Assembly: GCF_004151105.1 (NCBI RefSeq)
Contig: NZ_PHRF01000064.1
Location: 186,001-250,000 of the forward strand
DNA: 64,000 nucleotides
Source: Streptomyces sp. L-9-10
GTDB taxonomy: Bacteria > Actinomycetota > Actinomycetes > Streptomycetales > Streptomycetaceae
Direction of reading: 5' to 3'
The notes below the pieces were generated by a model that worked only from the letters and a program-made list of their open reading frames with translations, had not been told where the DNA came from and did no database searches. Positions 24,409 through 32,690 of this stretch are shown piece by piece (position 1 is the stretch's first letter; every line of letters starts with the position of its first letter). A program made the translations under genes and the position numbers.

Positions 24409-25338
24409 TTGAACAGCAACACCTTCCGCATGCCCGCACGCCGCGCCGCCGCCCTGACGGCCGCCGCCGCCCTGACGGCGGGGCCCCTGCTCCTCGCCGC
24501 TCCGGCGCGGGCCACCGAGGGCACGGACGACGGACGGGCGACCGCGGTCGTGCTCAGGGCAGGTCTCGACGTGTCCCTGCTCAACAAGACCCTCAACGTG
24601 CCTCTGCGGGCCGCCCTGAACGAGGTGTCGGCGCCCGCGAGCGCGGACAAGACGACGCTGAGCGTCCAGCTGGACGGGGTCGACCAGGGCAGGGCCTTCA
24701 CCGTGCTGCGCGCCGACGTGGCCACCGCGAGGGCGACCGCCGACGCGCGCAAGGCGGAGGGATACAGCAACCTCGCCCACGCGAAGGTGCATGTGCCCGG
24801 ACTGCCGCTGCTCTCGCTCATCGAGATCCAGGAGGTCACCTCCAAGGCGGTCTGCGCGGCCGGGAAGCGGCCGGTCGCGGAGTCGGAGCTGCTCGGCCAG
24901 GTGACCGTGCTCGGCAAGCGGGTCACGCTCTCCGCGGGCGGTCCCACCCGCGTCGAGGTCCCGGGCGTGGGCGAGGTGACACTCGATCTGTCCAAGACGC
25001 ACACCACGTCCCGTACGGCCGCGGCCAGCGCGCTGGAACTGCGGGTGTCGATCAACCCGCTCAAGCTGAATGTCGCCGAGGTCGAGGGCACCGTCACGCT
25101 CGCCGGCGCCACCTGCGAGTCGCCGAAGGCACCCGCGGCCACGACGACGCCGGAACCGGAGGAGTCCGCGCCCGCGAAGGCCGACACGAAGCCGCAGACC
25201 GTGGCGGAGCCGGCCGAGGAGAACCTCGCGGAGACGGGCGGCAACTCCATGACGCCGTACCTGGCGGGCGGCGCGGTGGCGCTGCTCGGGGCGGGCGGCG
25301 GAGCGCTGCTGCTGGCGAGGGCCGCGCGCCGGCGCTGA
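24409..25338 (+). CDS. SCO1860-family LAETG-anchored surface protein
   Basis: A 309-residue exported protein. It has a signal peptide (RRAAALTAAAALTAGPLLLAA, cleavage near APARA), a mature region rich in Thr/Val/Ala with two cysteines, a Pro/Glu/Ala spacer, then LAETGGNS, a hydrophobic stretch and a basic RAARRR tail. That is a sortase E-type LAxTG sorting signal, so it should be covalently attached to the wall. The start is a TTG (LNSNTFRMPARR) behind GGGGG, by analogy with the family. It is expected next to cobC and the ectoine region in Streptomyces, as seen here. Confidence 0.88.
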   Translation: MNSNTFRMPARRAAALTAAAALTAGPLLLAAPARATEGTDDGRATAVVLRAGLDVSLLNKTLNVPLRAALNEVSAPASADKTTLSVQLDGVDQGRAFTVLRADVATARATADARKAEGYSNLAHAKVHVPGLPLLSLIEIQEVTSKAVCAAGKRPVAESELLGQVTVLGKRVTLSAGGPTRVEVPGVGEVTLDLSKTHTTSRTAAASALELRVSINPLKLNVAEVEGTVTLAGATCESPKAPAATTTPEPEESAPAKADTKPQTVAEPAEENLAETGGNSMTPYLAGGAVALLGAGGGALLLARAARRR

Positions 25339-25363
25339 CCCGCTCCTGCCCGCTGACGTCATG

Positions 25364-25798
25364 TCAGGGCGGGGCCCGGGGGCGGCCCGGGGGGCCGGGA
25401 GCGGGAGGCGCTTCCGGCCCCCCGGGCCTTCGGGCCTTCGTCCGGGAGTGCTTCCGGCCCCTTGGGGCCATCGGCAGGCGGGCCGGTGCTCGGGCGCTGT
25501 CCGAGGCCCGGGTGGCGGCCCGCACCGGTCCCGTGAGGTTCAGAAGGCCGGTGCTGTCCGCCCACTGGTCCACGCTGCCCGTCAGCGGCCGTCCCCGTAG
25601 CTCCGGATCCGTGACCGTCGCCGACAGCGCCCGCGCGAACCGTTCGGCGTGCAGCACCTGGAACGGCCGGTTGTGATAACTCCGGCACGCCGGATCCACC
25701 GGTTCGGCGAGCCCGGACTCGTTCTGGAGCGCGCCCACCGTCTCGTACGCCTCGCACAGCCAGCGTTCCCGCTCCGGGTACTCCGTCGCCGTCCGCGT
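25364..25798 (-). pseudogene. C-terminal remnant, possibly DUF4037-like
   Basis: The leftward frame encodes YPERERWLCEAYETVG, HNRPFQVLHAERFARALSA and GSVDQWADSTGLL. This resembles the C-terminal part of DUF4037 nucleotidyltransferase-like proteins. Conservation starts immediately at the cobC stop codon and no start codon or N-terminal domain precedes it; after about 85 residues it dissolves into GC-rich repeats. I therefore read it as a remnant of a gene lost next to cobC. The family assignment is from memory and uncertain. Confidence 0.35.
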
Positions 25799-26865
25799 CA
25801 GCCGACCGCCGTCAGCGCCTGGTCCAGGGCCTGGAGGAAACGGTTCGTCGTGGCCCGGTCGCGGACCGCGAGCCGCAGCCAGTCGCGGTCGAGCCCCGGG
25901 AAGGTGTCGCCGCGCCGGGCGGCGAAGCCCAGCGTGCGGAGCCTGGCCCGCACCGCGTCCGCGCGCTTCACCCGTATCAGCACGAACGGGCCTTCCGCCG
26001 CCTCCACCGTCCGCACCTCATCGAACTCCGCGAGCCCGGCCAGCAGATGCGCGCGCTCCACCGCGATCCGGCACGCCGCCTGCTCCGCCTCCGCCAGCGC
26101 GGCGGGGGACATGCACGCCTCCGCCGCCGCCAGCGCGGGCGTCGAGACCGGCCACAGCGGCTGCGCGCGCTCCAGCGCCGTGACGGTGCCCGGCTCGGCC
26201 AGGACATAGCCGATCCGCAGCCCCGCCAGGCCCCAGGTCTTGGTGAGGCTGCGCAGCACGACGAGCCCCGGCACGTCCATTCGCCCGGCCAGCCCCTCCG
26301 GCTCGCCCGGCACCGCGTCCATGAACGCCTCGTCCACCACCAGCGTCCGGCCGGGACGGGCCAGCTTCGCTATCGCCTCGGCCGGGTGGAGCACGGACGT
26401 CGGGTTGGTCGGATTCCCGAGCACCACCAGATCCGCCTCGTCGGGCACGGCCTCCGGATCCAGCCGGAACCCGTCCTCCGGGCGCAGCAGCACCCGCCGC
26501 ACCTCATGGCCCGCGTCCCGCAGCGCCGCCTCCGGTTCGGTGAACTGCGGATGGACGACCACGGGCCGACGGGCCGGGAGCGCGCGGGCCAGCAGCACGA
26601 ACGCCTCCGCCGCCCCCGCCGTCAGCAGCGTCCGCTCGACCGGCAGTCCGTGCCGCGCCGCGACCGCCGCGCGGGCCGCCCGCCCGTCCGGGTAGGCGGC
26701 GAGCCCGGTCAGCGAGTCGGCGATGCGCGCGCGCAGCCACTCCGGGGGAGTGCCCGTACGGACATTGACCGCGAGATCGATCAGCCCGGCGGCGCCGTCC
26801 CGTACTTCCGCGTCGCCGTGGTGGCGCAGATCGTGGCTGTCAGCGCGCGTAGACACGGCAGTCAC
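25798..26865 (-). CDS. cobC: threonine-phosphate decarboxylase-like aminotransferase (Rv2231c/CobC type)
   Basis: A 355-residue fold-type I PLP enzyme. Segments LVVLGNPTNPTSVLHP, LVVDEAFMD and the Schiff-base Lys in LRSLTKTWGLAGLRIGY are diagnostic. In cobalamin synthesis this branch supplies the aminopropanol arm (threonine phosphate to aminopropanol phosphate). The start is a GTG with a weak ribosome-binding site. It lies about 300 bp from cobE and is not in the riboswitch operon. An unusual nested hairpin lies upstream. Confidence 0.82.
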   Translation of the reverse strand: MTAVSTRADSHDLRHHGDAEVRDGAAGLIDLAVNVRTGTPPEWLRARIADSLTGLAAYPDGRAARAAVAARHGLPVERTLLTAGAAEAFVLLARALPARRPVVVHPQFTEPEAALRDAGHEVRRVLLRPEDGFRLDPEAVPDEADLVVLGNPTNPTSVLHPAEAIAKLARPGRTLVVDEAFMDAVPGEPEGLAGRMDVPGLVVLRSLTKTWGLAGLRIGYVLAEPGTVTALERAQPLWPVSTPALAAAEACMSPAALAEAEQAACRIAVERAHLLAGLAEFDEVRTVEAAEGPFVLIRVKRADAVRARLRTLGFAARRGDTFPGLDRDWLRLAVRDRATTNRFLQALDQALTAVG

Positions 26866-26928
26866 GGGGGTCGTCGCCGGATATGGCGTCCGGCGTCTGC
26901 GACGGGGCCGACGACGGCCGGGGAAACG

Positions 26929-26982
26929 ACAGCCGGGGAAGCGACCGCGATCCCCGCTGCGGGGACGTCACTCCCCGGCTGT
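26929..26982. other. nested dyad between cobE and cobC
   Basis: The outer arms ACAGCCGGGGA (26929-26939) and TCCCCGGCTGT (26972-26982) are perfect. The 32-nt loop contains a second perfect hairpin TCCCCG-CTG-CGGGGA (26951-26965). A direct repeat of the left arm context (CGACGGCCGGGGAAA then CGACAGCCGGGGAAG) abuts it. It may terminate cobE transcription or be a structured leader of cobC; it lacks a B12-box. Confidence 0.55.
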
Positions 26983-27167
26983 TCTCGATGGGCTGGACGA
27001 CACGGATCACCGGGCTCCTTTCCCTTGCTCCCGCCACCGGTGTCCCCGGGGCGTCACCACACGGTCCGCGCTCTGCCGCGAGGCCGCTGCACTCTGTTTG
27101 CCTGTTTGCCTGTCTGTCTGCGTCTGCTTCTGCCTGTCCGGCTGTCCGCCTACTGCCGACACCGACA
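26983..27167. other. pyrimidine-rich low-complexity spacer
   Basis: Non-coding DNA. About 27099-27150 is a run of degenerate TTTGCCTG, TCTG and CTGTCC units (CAGGCAAA/CAGA on the other strand). I see no gene or regulatory motif. Confidence 0.5.
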
Positions 27168-27569
27168 TCATTTCCGCCCAGGCCGGTTCCACTCCGACTG
27201 GCTTCTATCCGCCACGGCACAGGTGACCGACGCGGGCCCGGCGCCGGTGCCCGACTTCCGTTTCGGTACGAGCAGTTCGCCCCCGCCCGCGAGCGCTGCC
27301 GCCTCGGCGACGGACGGCGTCCCCAGCGCCGCCAGCGGAGCCCCGGACGGATTCGGTACGGCGATCGCGGCCAGCAGCGCGGCCGGGTACCCCCTCAGCG
27401 GGACGCCGAGCCGCGCCGCGGCCCCGGCGATCCCCGCCTCGCCGGTCCTGCTCTCGGCCGTGGCCAGCTCGACGAGGGCGCGTGGCGAGAGTCCGGCGTC
27501 CCGCAGCGTGGTCCCGATCAGCCCGAGCACCTCCGCCACGGACACGCCGGAGCGCGCGCCGACCCCCAC
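27168..27569 (-). CDS. cobE: CobE/CbiG C-terminal-domain protein
   Basis: A 133-residue protein matching the CbiG C-terminal/CobE domain. GVGARSGVSVAEVLGLI opens the domain, followed by LATAESRTGEAGIAGAAARL, GVPLRGYPAALLAAIAVPNPSG and SVAEAAALAGGG. It acts in the corrin-ring part of cobalamin synthesis (CbiG opens the lactone in the anaerobic route; CobE has an undefined role in the aerobic route). The frame stays open far upstream, but only the part from the GTG at 27569 is family-like. It is divergent from the ZIP gene. Confidence 0.75.
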   Translation of the reverse strand: MGVGARSGVSVAEVLGLIGTTLRDAGLSPRALVELATAESRTGEAGIAGAAARLGVPLRGYPAALLAAIAVPNPSGAPLAALGTPSVAEAAALAGGGELLVPKRKSGTGAGPASVTCAVADRSQSEWNRPGRK

Positions 27570-27716
27570 GACAAGCGCCGGCTCCGGCGCGCACCCCGGC
27601 TCCGGCTCTGGGGCGCGCTCCGGCTCCCGCCCCGGACATTCCGGCCCCTGCCCCCGCTGTCCCGGCGCGCGCTCCGGATGTGCGAAGTGCCGGTCCGATC
27701 CGCTATGCAAGGGCCC

Positions 27717-28463
27717 ATGGCGGTGTTCGTCGCGCTCGGCGCGTTCCTCATGACGCTGTTCGGCGGGTGGACGGCGCAGCGCGTCACCGACCGCCGCCAT
27801 CTCGTACTGGGCCTGGCCGGGGGGCTCATGCTCGGCGTGGTCGGACTGGATCTGCTGCCCGAGGCGATGCACGCCGCGAGCGGCGAGATCCTCGGGGTGC
27901 CCCAGGCGCTGCTGCTGTTCGTGGGCGGCTTTCTCGTAGCCCATCTGGTGGAACGTTTGCTCGCCGTCCGCCGCGCGTCCCACGGCGGCGACCCGCACGG
28001 CTCCGGCCCCCCTGCCGGGGAGCGGGTGCCCCAGGTGGGGCTGACCGCAGCGGCGGCCATGGTGGGCCACAGCCTGATGGACGGCATCGCGCTCGGCGCG
28101 GCCTTCCAGGTCGGCGGCGGCATGGGCACCGCCGTCGCCCTCGCCGTCATCGCCCATGACTTCGCCGACGGCTTCAACACGTACACGATCACCAGCCTGT
28201 ACGGGAACGACCGGCGCCGAGCGATCACGATGCTCGTCGCGGACGCGATCGCGCCGGTAGTCGGCGCCGCGTCCACCCTGCTGTTCACCCTCCCGGCAGA
28301 AGCGCTCGGCAGCTACCTCGGCTTCTTCGCGGGCGTCCTGCTCTATCTCGCCGCCGCCGAGATCCTGCCCGAGGCGCACCACGACCACCCCGCGCGCTCC
28401 ACGCTGCTCTGCACGGTCCTCGGCGTGGGCTTCATCTGGGTGGTGGTCGGCGTCGCCGACTGA
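27717..28463 (+). CDS. ZIP-family metal transporter
   Basis: A 248-residue protein with about 8 membrane segments of the ZIP (zinc/iron-regulated) family. The metal-site motifs in the two conserved helices are VGHSLMDGIALG and IAHDFADGFNTYT. A His/Gly-rich cytoplasmic loop (ASHGGDPHGSGPP) follows TM3. It imports or exports a divalent metal; its position inside the cobalamin region suggests a link with metal supply, but cobalt specificity is not shown. It converges on cobB and diverges from cobE. The start is the ATG at MAVFVALGAF. Confidence 0.85.
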   Translation: MAVFVALGAFLMTLFGGWTAQRVTDRRHLVLGLAGGLMLGVVGLDLLPEAMHAASGEILGVPQALLLFVGGFLVAHLVERLLAVRRASHGGDPHGSGPPAGERVPQVGLTAAAAMVGHSLMDGIALGAAFQVGGGMGTAVALAVIAHDFADGFNTYTITSLYGNDRRRAITMLVADAIAPVVGAASTLLFTLPAEALGSYLGFFAGVLLYLAAAEILPEAHHDHPARSTLLCTVLGVGFIWVVVGVAD

Positions 28464-28483
28464 CCCGGGGCACACGGGGCACA

Positions 28484-28510
28484 CGGGGCACCCGGGGCGC
28501 GCGTGCCCCG
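28484..28510. terminator. hairpin between ZIP gene and cobB
   Basis: CGGGGCAC (28484-28491) pairs with GTGCCCCG (28503-28510) over an 11-nt loop. It is embedded in short GGGGCACAC direct repeats, between two convergent genes. Confidence 0.55.
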
Positions 28511-28522
28511 CCGGCCCCTCCG

Positions 28523-29938
28523 TCACGCCGTACATCTCTCCACGAACCGCCGCGCCAGCTCCGGCGCCGCCGCCCAGTGCGTATGCAGATAGCTCGCGTG
28601 CACGCCCCCCTGTACGAACCCCTCCACCCTGCGCTCGGGATGCACCACGCCCCACGCCGGAGCCGCACCGGCGCCCGGCTCCAGCAACGTCCGGTGGAAC
28701 TCATGCCCGCGTACACGCGTACCGGCCCGCGCCAGCGCGCTGTCGCCGACCGCCACCGCCTCCCGGTAGCCCAGCGTCAGCCGTCCCGACATCCGCGCGT
28801 CGGCGGCCAGCACCCCGCACATCGGCGCCCCGTCCAGGGAGCGCGCCAGATACAGCAGCCCGGCGCACTCGGCGGCCACCGGAGCGCCGGAGTACGCCAG
28901 CTCCGCCACGGCCTTGCGCAGCGGCTCATTGGCCGACAGCTCCGGCGCGTACACCTCGGGGAACCCGCCGCCGATCACCAGACCCCTGGTGCCCGCCGGG
29001 AGTTCCTCGTCCCGCAGCGGATCGAACGGGACGACGTCCGCGCCCGCCGCCGCCAGCAGCTCGGTGTGCTCCGCGTACGAGAAGGTGAAGGCGGACCCGC
29101 CGGCCACCGCGATCACCGGCCGGCCCGCGCCCGCCACGGGGGCGACCGGCTCGACCGCCGGCTCCCACGGCGTCACATCGAGCGCCGGCGCACTGCGCGC
29201 GAGCGCCAGCAGCGCCTCCAGATCGCACCCCGCCCGCACCCGCGCGGCCAGCTCCCGCATCGACCCGACCGCCTCCGCGCGCCGCTCGGCGACCGGCACC
29301 AGACCCAGATGGCGCGAGGGCGCGGTGACCCCGTCGGCGCGCCGCAGCACCCCCATGACCGGTACGCCCGACTCGTCCAGCGCCTCGCGCAGCAGCCGTT
29401 CGTGCCGGTCGGTGGCGACCTTGTTGAGGATCACCCCGCCGATCCGTACCTCCGGATCCCAGGAGGCGAAGCCGTGCACCAGCGCCGCCACCGAACGCGA
29501 CTGCGACGAGGCGTCCACCACCAGGACCACCGGCGCGCGCAGCAGCTTCGACACCTGGGCGGTGGAGGCCAGTTCGCCCTGGCCCGACGCGCCGTCGTAG
29601 AGCCCCATCACGCCCTCGACGACCGCCAGGTCGCAGCCCGCCGCGCCATGCGCGAACAGCGGCCCGATCAGACCGGGACCGCACATGTACGCGTCGAGAT
29701 TGCGGCCCGGCCGGACACGGGCGGCAGCCCCCGGGGCGCCGGCCGGTCCCGAGGCGCCCGCCGCCGCAGGGGAGACGGCCAGCGCGTGATACCCCGGATC
29801 GATGTAGTCGGGCCCGACCTTGTGCGGGGACACGGCCAGACCGCGTTCCGAGAAGGCCGCCATCAGCCCCGTCGCGACCGTGGTCTTGCCGCTCCCCGAG
29901 GAGGGGGCGGCGATGACCAGGCGCGGGACGTTCACCAT
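28523..29938 (-). CDS. cobB: cobyrinate a,c-diamide synthase
   Basis: A 471-residue ATP- and glutamine-dependent amidase/synthase. The N-terminal P-loop domain begins LVIAAPSSGSGKTTVATGLM; the C-terminal class I glutamine amidotransferase-like domain has GGGFPEVYAPELSAN and AECAGLLYLARSL with the catalytic Cys. It amidates the a and c side chains of cobyrinate. It starts 7 bp after the cobO stop and is the last gene of the riboswitch operon. Confidence 0.93.
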   Translation of the reverse strand: MVNVPRLVIAAPSSGSGKTTVATGLMAAFSERGLAVSPHKVGPDYIDPGYHALAVSPAAAGASGPAGAPGAAARVRPGRNLDAYMCGPGLIGPLFAHGAAGCDLAVVEGVMGLYDGASGQGELASTAQVSKLLRAPVVLVVDASSQSRSVAALVHGFASWDPEVRIGGVILNKVATDRHERLLREALDESGVPVMGVLRRADGVTAPSRHLGLVPVAERRAEAVGSMRELAARVRAGCDLEALLALARSAPALDVTPWEPAVEPVAPVAGAGRPVIAVAGGSAFTFSYAEHTELLAAAGADVVPFDPLRDEELPAGTRGLVIGGGFPEVYAPELSANEPLRKAVAELAYSGAPVAAECAGLLYLARSLDGAPMCGVLAADARMSGRLTLGYREAVAVGDSALARAGTRVRGHEFHRTLLEPGAGAAPAWGVVHPERRVEGFVQGGVHASYLHTHWAAAPELARRFVERCTA

Positions 29939-29945
29939 GGGACGT

Positions 29946-30545
29946 TCACCACTCGATACCTCTCTGGCCCTTCTGGCCCGCGTCCATCGGATGCTTGACC
30001 TTCGTCATCTCCGTCACGAGATCCGCGAAGTCCATCAGCTTCCCGGGGGCGTTGCGCCCGGTGATCACCACATGCTGGGTGCCGGGGCGTTCGCGCAGCA
30101 CCTCGATCACCTCGTCGGTGTCCACCCACCCCCAGTGCAGCGGATAGGCGAACTCGTCCAGCACGTACAGCTTGTGCGTCTCGGCCTCCAGATCGCGCTT
30201 GACCTGCTCCCAGCCCTCGCGCGCCGCCTCCTCGTTGGAGTACTGCGCGTCGCGCTGCACCCAGGACCAGCCCTCGCCCATCTTGTGCCAGGCGACAGGA
30301 CCGCCCTCGCCGCTCGCCCCCAGCACCTTCAGCGCCCGCTCCTCGCCGACCTTCCACTTCGCGGACTTCACGAACTGGAACACCCCGACCGGCCACCCCT
30401 GCGTCCAGGCGCGCAGCGCGAGCCCGAAGGCCGCCGTCGACTTGCCCTTGCCGGTGCCGGTGTGGACGAGGACGAGTGGGCGGTTGCGGCGCTGACGGGT
30501 GGTGAGCCCGTCGTCCGGTACGGATTCCGGCTGTCCCTGTGGCAT
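29946..30545 (-). CDS. cobO: cob(I)yrinic acid a,c-diamide adenosyltransferase
   Basis: A 199-residue CobO/BtuR-type adenosyltransferase that attaches the adenosyl group to cobalt. The P-loop is HTGTGKGKSTAAFG; GVFQFVKSAKWKVGEE, LDEFAYPLHWGW and TGRNAP are family landmarks. It overlaps the chelatase stop by one base (TAATG arrangement), so translation is coupled. It is the fourth gene of the operon. Confidence 0.95.
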   Translation of the reverse strand: MPQGQPESVPDDGLTTRQRRNRPLVLVHTGTGKGKSTAAFGLALRAWTQGWPVGVFQFVKSAKWKVGEERALKVLGASGEGGPVAWHKMGEGWSWVQRDAQYSNEEAAREGWEQVKRDLEAETHKLYVLDEFAYPLHWGWVDTDEVIEVLRERPGTQHVVITGRNAPGKLMDFADLVTEMTKVKHPMDAGQKGQRGIEW

Positions 30546-32662
30546 TAAGCGGCCCTCCTGGGTCGTCCGTTGTGTGCCTGCGCCTGCCGTACATCCCGCT
30601 GTACGTCCCTGACCAGGCCCGCGATGCTGTCCGCGCGCAGCTCGTCGAGCGTGATGGCCGTACCCTCCAGATCCGCGGCGAGCGACGCGGCCAGACCGAG
30701 CCGTACCGGACCCGACTCGCAGTCCACGACCACCGAGGCGGTCCCCTCCGAGGCGTGCAGCCGCGCCGCACGCGCCGCCAGCGCCACCGGATCAGCGCCG
30801 TCCGCCGTCCGCGCGCCGGTCGCCCGGCCGTCCGTCACCACGAGCAGCAGCGGACGCCGCGCCGGGTCCCGCATCCGCTCCACCCGCAGCACGTCATGCG
30901 CCTTGAGCAGCCCGGCGGCGAGCGGTGTACGCCCGCCCGTCGGCAGCGACTCCAGCCGGGCCGCCGCCGCGTCCACCGACGAGGTGGGCGGCAGCGCGAC
31001 CGCCGCCTCCTTGCCCCGGAAGGTGATCAGACCGACCTTGTCGCGCCGCTGGTACGCGTCCAGCAGCAGGGAGAGCACCGCGCCCTTCACCGCGCTCATC
31101 CGCCGCCTGGCCGCCATCGAGCCCGACGCGTCGACCACGAACAGCACGAGATTCCCCTCGCGCCCCTCCCGGGTCGCCTGCCGCAGATCGTCCCTGCGCA
31201 CCACCAGGCCCGGACCGCTGCGCCCGCGCGCCCGCTGGTGCGGGGCCGCCGCCTGTACGGTCGCCGCCAGATGCAGCTTGGTGAGCGCGCCCCTGGGCTG
31301 CCGGGACCCGGTCGTCCTGCCGTGTTCGGTACGGGCCCGGGAGCGCCGGCCGGCCGCGCCCTCGCCCAGACCCGGCACGCTCAGCGTCTTCGTACGGAAC
31401 GGTTCGGCGGCCCGTACCGCGGACTGCTCACCGGCCCCGGCGGGACCCGTCCGCCCCTGGGGCTCCGCCTCCGCGGGCGTGTCGTCCCGCGCCTCCGGGT
31501 CGTGCTCGACGGGCGTGTCGTCCTGCCCGGACCCGGACTCGTGCGGCGTGCCGGGGGCTCCGGACCCCTCAGGACCGGACCGCGGCGGGATGCCACCGCC
31601 ACCGCCGGGCCCGTCAGGACCCGGGTCGTCGTCCCCGCCGTCGCCGTCCTCTCCCTCGAACTCGTCCAGCGTGTCGTCGAGCTTGTCCTCGTCGAGCCCC
31701 GGCGCGTCGAAGGGGTTACGGCGCCGCCGGTGCGGCAGCGCCAGCAGCGCGGCCTGCCGTACGTCCTCGGCGAGCACGTCCGTACGCCCCGCCCACGCGG
31801 CCAGCGCCGTCGCGGTCCGCGCCATCACGATGTCGGCCCGCATCCCGTCCACCTCGAACGCGGCGCAGGTCGCGGCTATCCGGAGCAGCGCGGCGTCGCC
31901 GAGACGCACCTCGGACAGCAGCGCCCGCGCGGCGACGATCCGGTCCCGCAGCGCGGTCTCCTCCTCGGCCCAGCGCGCCGCGAACCCGGCCGGATCGTCG
32001 TCGAACGCCAGCCGCCGCCGTACGACCTCCACCCGCTGCTCCGGCTCGCGCGAGGCCGCGACCTCCACGGTCAGCCCGAAACGGTCGAGCAACTGCGGCC
32101 GCAGCTCGCCCTCCTCGGGGTTCATCGTCCCGACGAGCAGGAAACGCGCCGCGTGCCGTACGGAGACGCCCTCGCGCTCGACGTACGAGGCGCCCATGGC
32201 GGCGGCGTCCAGCAGCAGGTCGACCAGGTGGTCATGGAGGAGGTTGACCTCGTCGACGTAGAGCACCCCGCGGTGCGCGTCGGCGAGCAGACCGGGCTCG
32301 AAAGCCTTCACGCCCTCGGACAGCGCCCGTTCGATGTCCAGCGCGCCCACGAGCCGGTCCTCCGAGGCGCCCACGGGCAGCTCGACCATCCGGGCGGGCC
32401 TGGACGCGCCGGGAGCCGTCTCGTGCGGCCCGTCGGGGCACCGCGGATCGGGCGCGGCGGGATCGCAGCTGAACCGGCATCCCGCGACGACCGGCACCTC
32501 CGGCAGCAGCGCCGAAAGGGCGCGTACGGCCGTGGACTTGGCGGTGCCCTTCTCACCCCGCACGAGCACACCGCCCACGGCGGGGCTCACCGCGTTGAGC
32601 AACAGGGCGAGCCGCAGATCGTCCATTCCCACCACGGCGGTGAACGGAAAGGGGGTGCTCAT
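30545..32662 (-). CDS. ChlI/ChlD-type chelatase subunit (putative cobaltochelatase)
   Basis: A 705-residue fusion of an AAA+ ATPase (ChlI/BchI-like; P-loop GEKGTAKSTA near residues 36-45, Walker B YVDEVNLLHDHLVD) and a C-terminal von Willebrand A domain (MIDAS LFVVDASGSMAARRRM). They are joined by a long acidic, Pro/Gly-rich linker (about residues 325-440). Such proteins drive metal insertion by a large chelatase subunit. The operon context implies cobalt and hydrogenobyrinate diamide. No cobN-like large subunit lies in this window, so it must act with one encoded elsewhere. Confidence 0.9.
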   Translation of the reverse strand: MSTPFPFTAVVGMDDLRLALLLNAVSPAVGGVLVRGEKGTAKSTAVRALSALLPEVPVVAGCRFSCDPAAPDPRCPDGPHETAPGASRPARMVELPVGASEDRLVGALDIERALSEGVKAFEPGLLADAHRGVLYVDEVNLLHDHLVDLLLDAAAMGASYVEREGVSVRHAARFLLVGTMNPEEGELRPQLLDRFGLTVEVAASREPEQRVEVVRRRLAFDDDPAGFAARWAEEETALRDRIVAARALLSEVRLGDAALLRIAATCAAFEVDGMRADIVMARTATALAAWAGRTDVLAEDVRQAALLALPHRRRRNPFDAPGLDEDKLDDTLDEFEGEDGDGGDDDPGPDGPGGGGGIPPRSGPEGSGAPGTPHESGSGQDDTPVEHDPEARDDTPAEAEPQGRTGPAGAGEQSAVRAAEPFRTKTLSVPGLGEGAAGRRSRARTEHGRTTGSRQPRGALTKLHLAATVQAAAPHQRARGRSGPGLVVRRDDLRQATREGREGNLVLFVVDASGSMAARRRMSAVKGAVLSLLLDAYQRRDKVGLITFRGKEAAVALPPTSSVDAAAARLESLPTGGRTPLAAGLLKAHDVLRVERMRDPARRPLLLVVTDGRATGARTADGADPVALAARAARLHASEGTASVVVDCESGPVRLGLAASLAADLEGTAITLDELRADSIAGLVRDVQRDVRQAQAHNGRPRRAA

Positions 32663-32690
32663 ATGCTGATCGCTCCTTCGAAGATGGTCG

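Noticed and set aside
26983..27167. Pyrimidine-rich repeats as a CRISPR array
   Set aside because: Units are 4-8 bp, degenerate and without spacers of constant size; no cas genes are in the window.
26866..27167. A second cobalamin riboswitch upstream of cobC
   Set aside because: No B12-box or GCCACTG element can be found there, in contrast with 35340-35480.
27168..28655. A long leftward open frame running through the ZIP gene
   Set aside because: Only its last 133 codons look like protein (CobE). The rest is the antisense shadow of the ZIP gene and has Arg/Gly-rich, unprotein-like composition.
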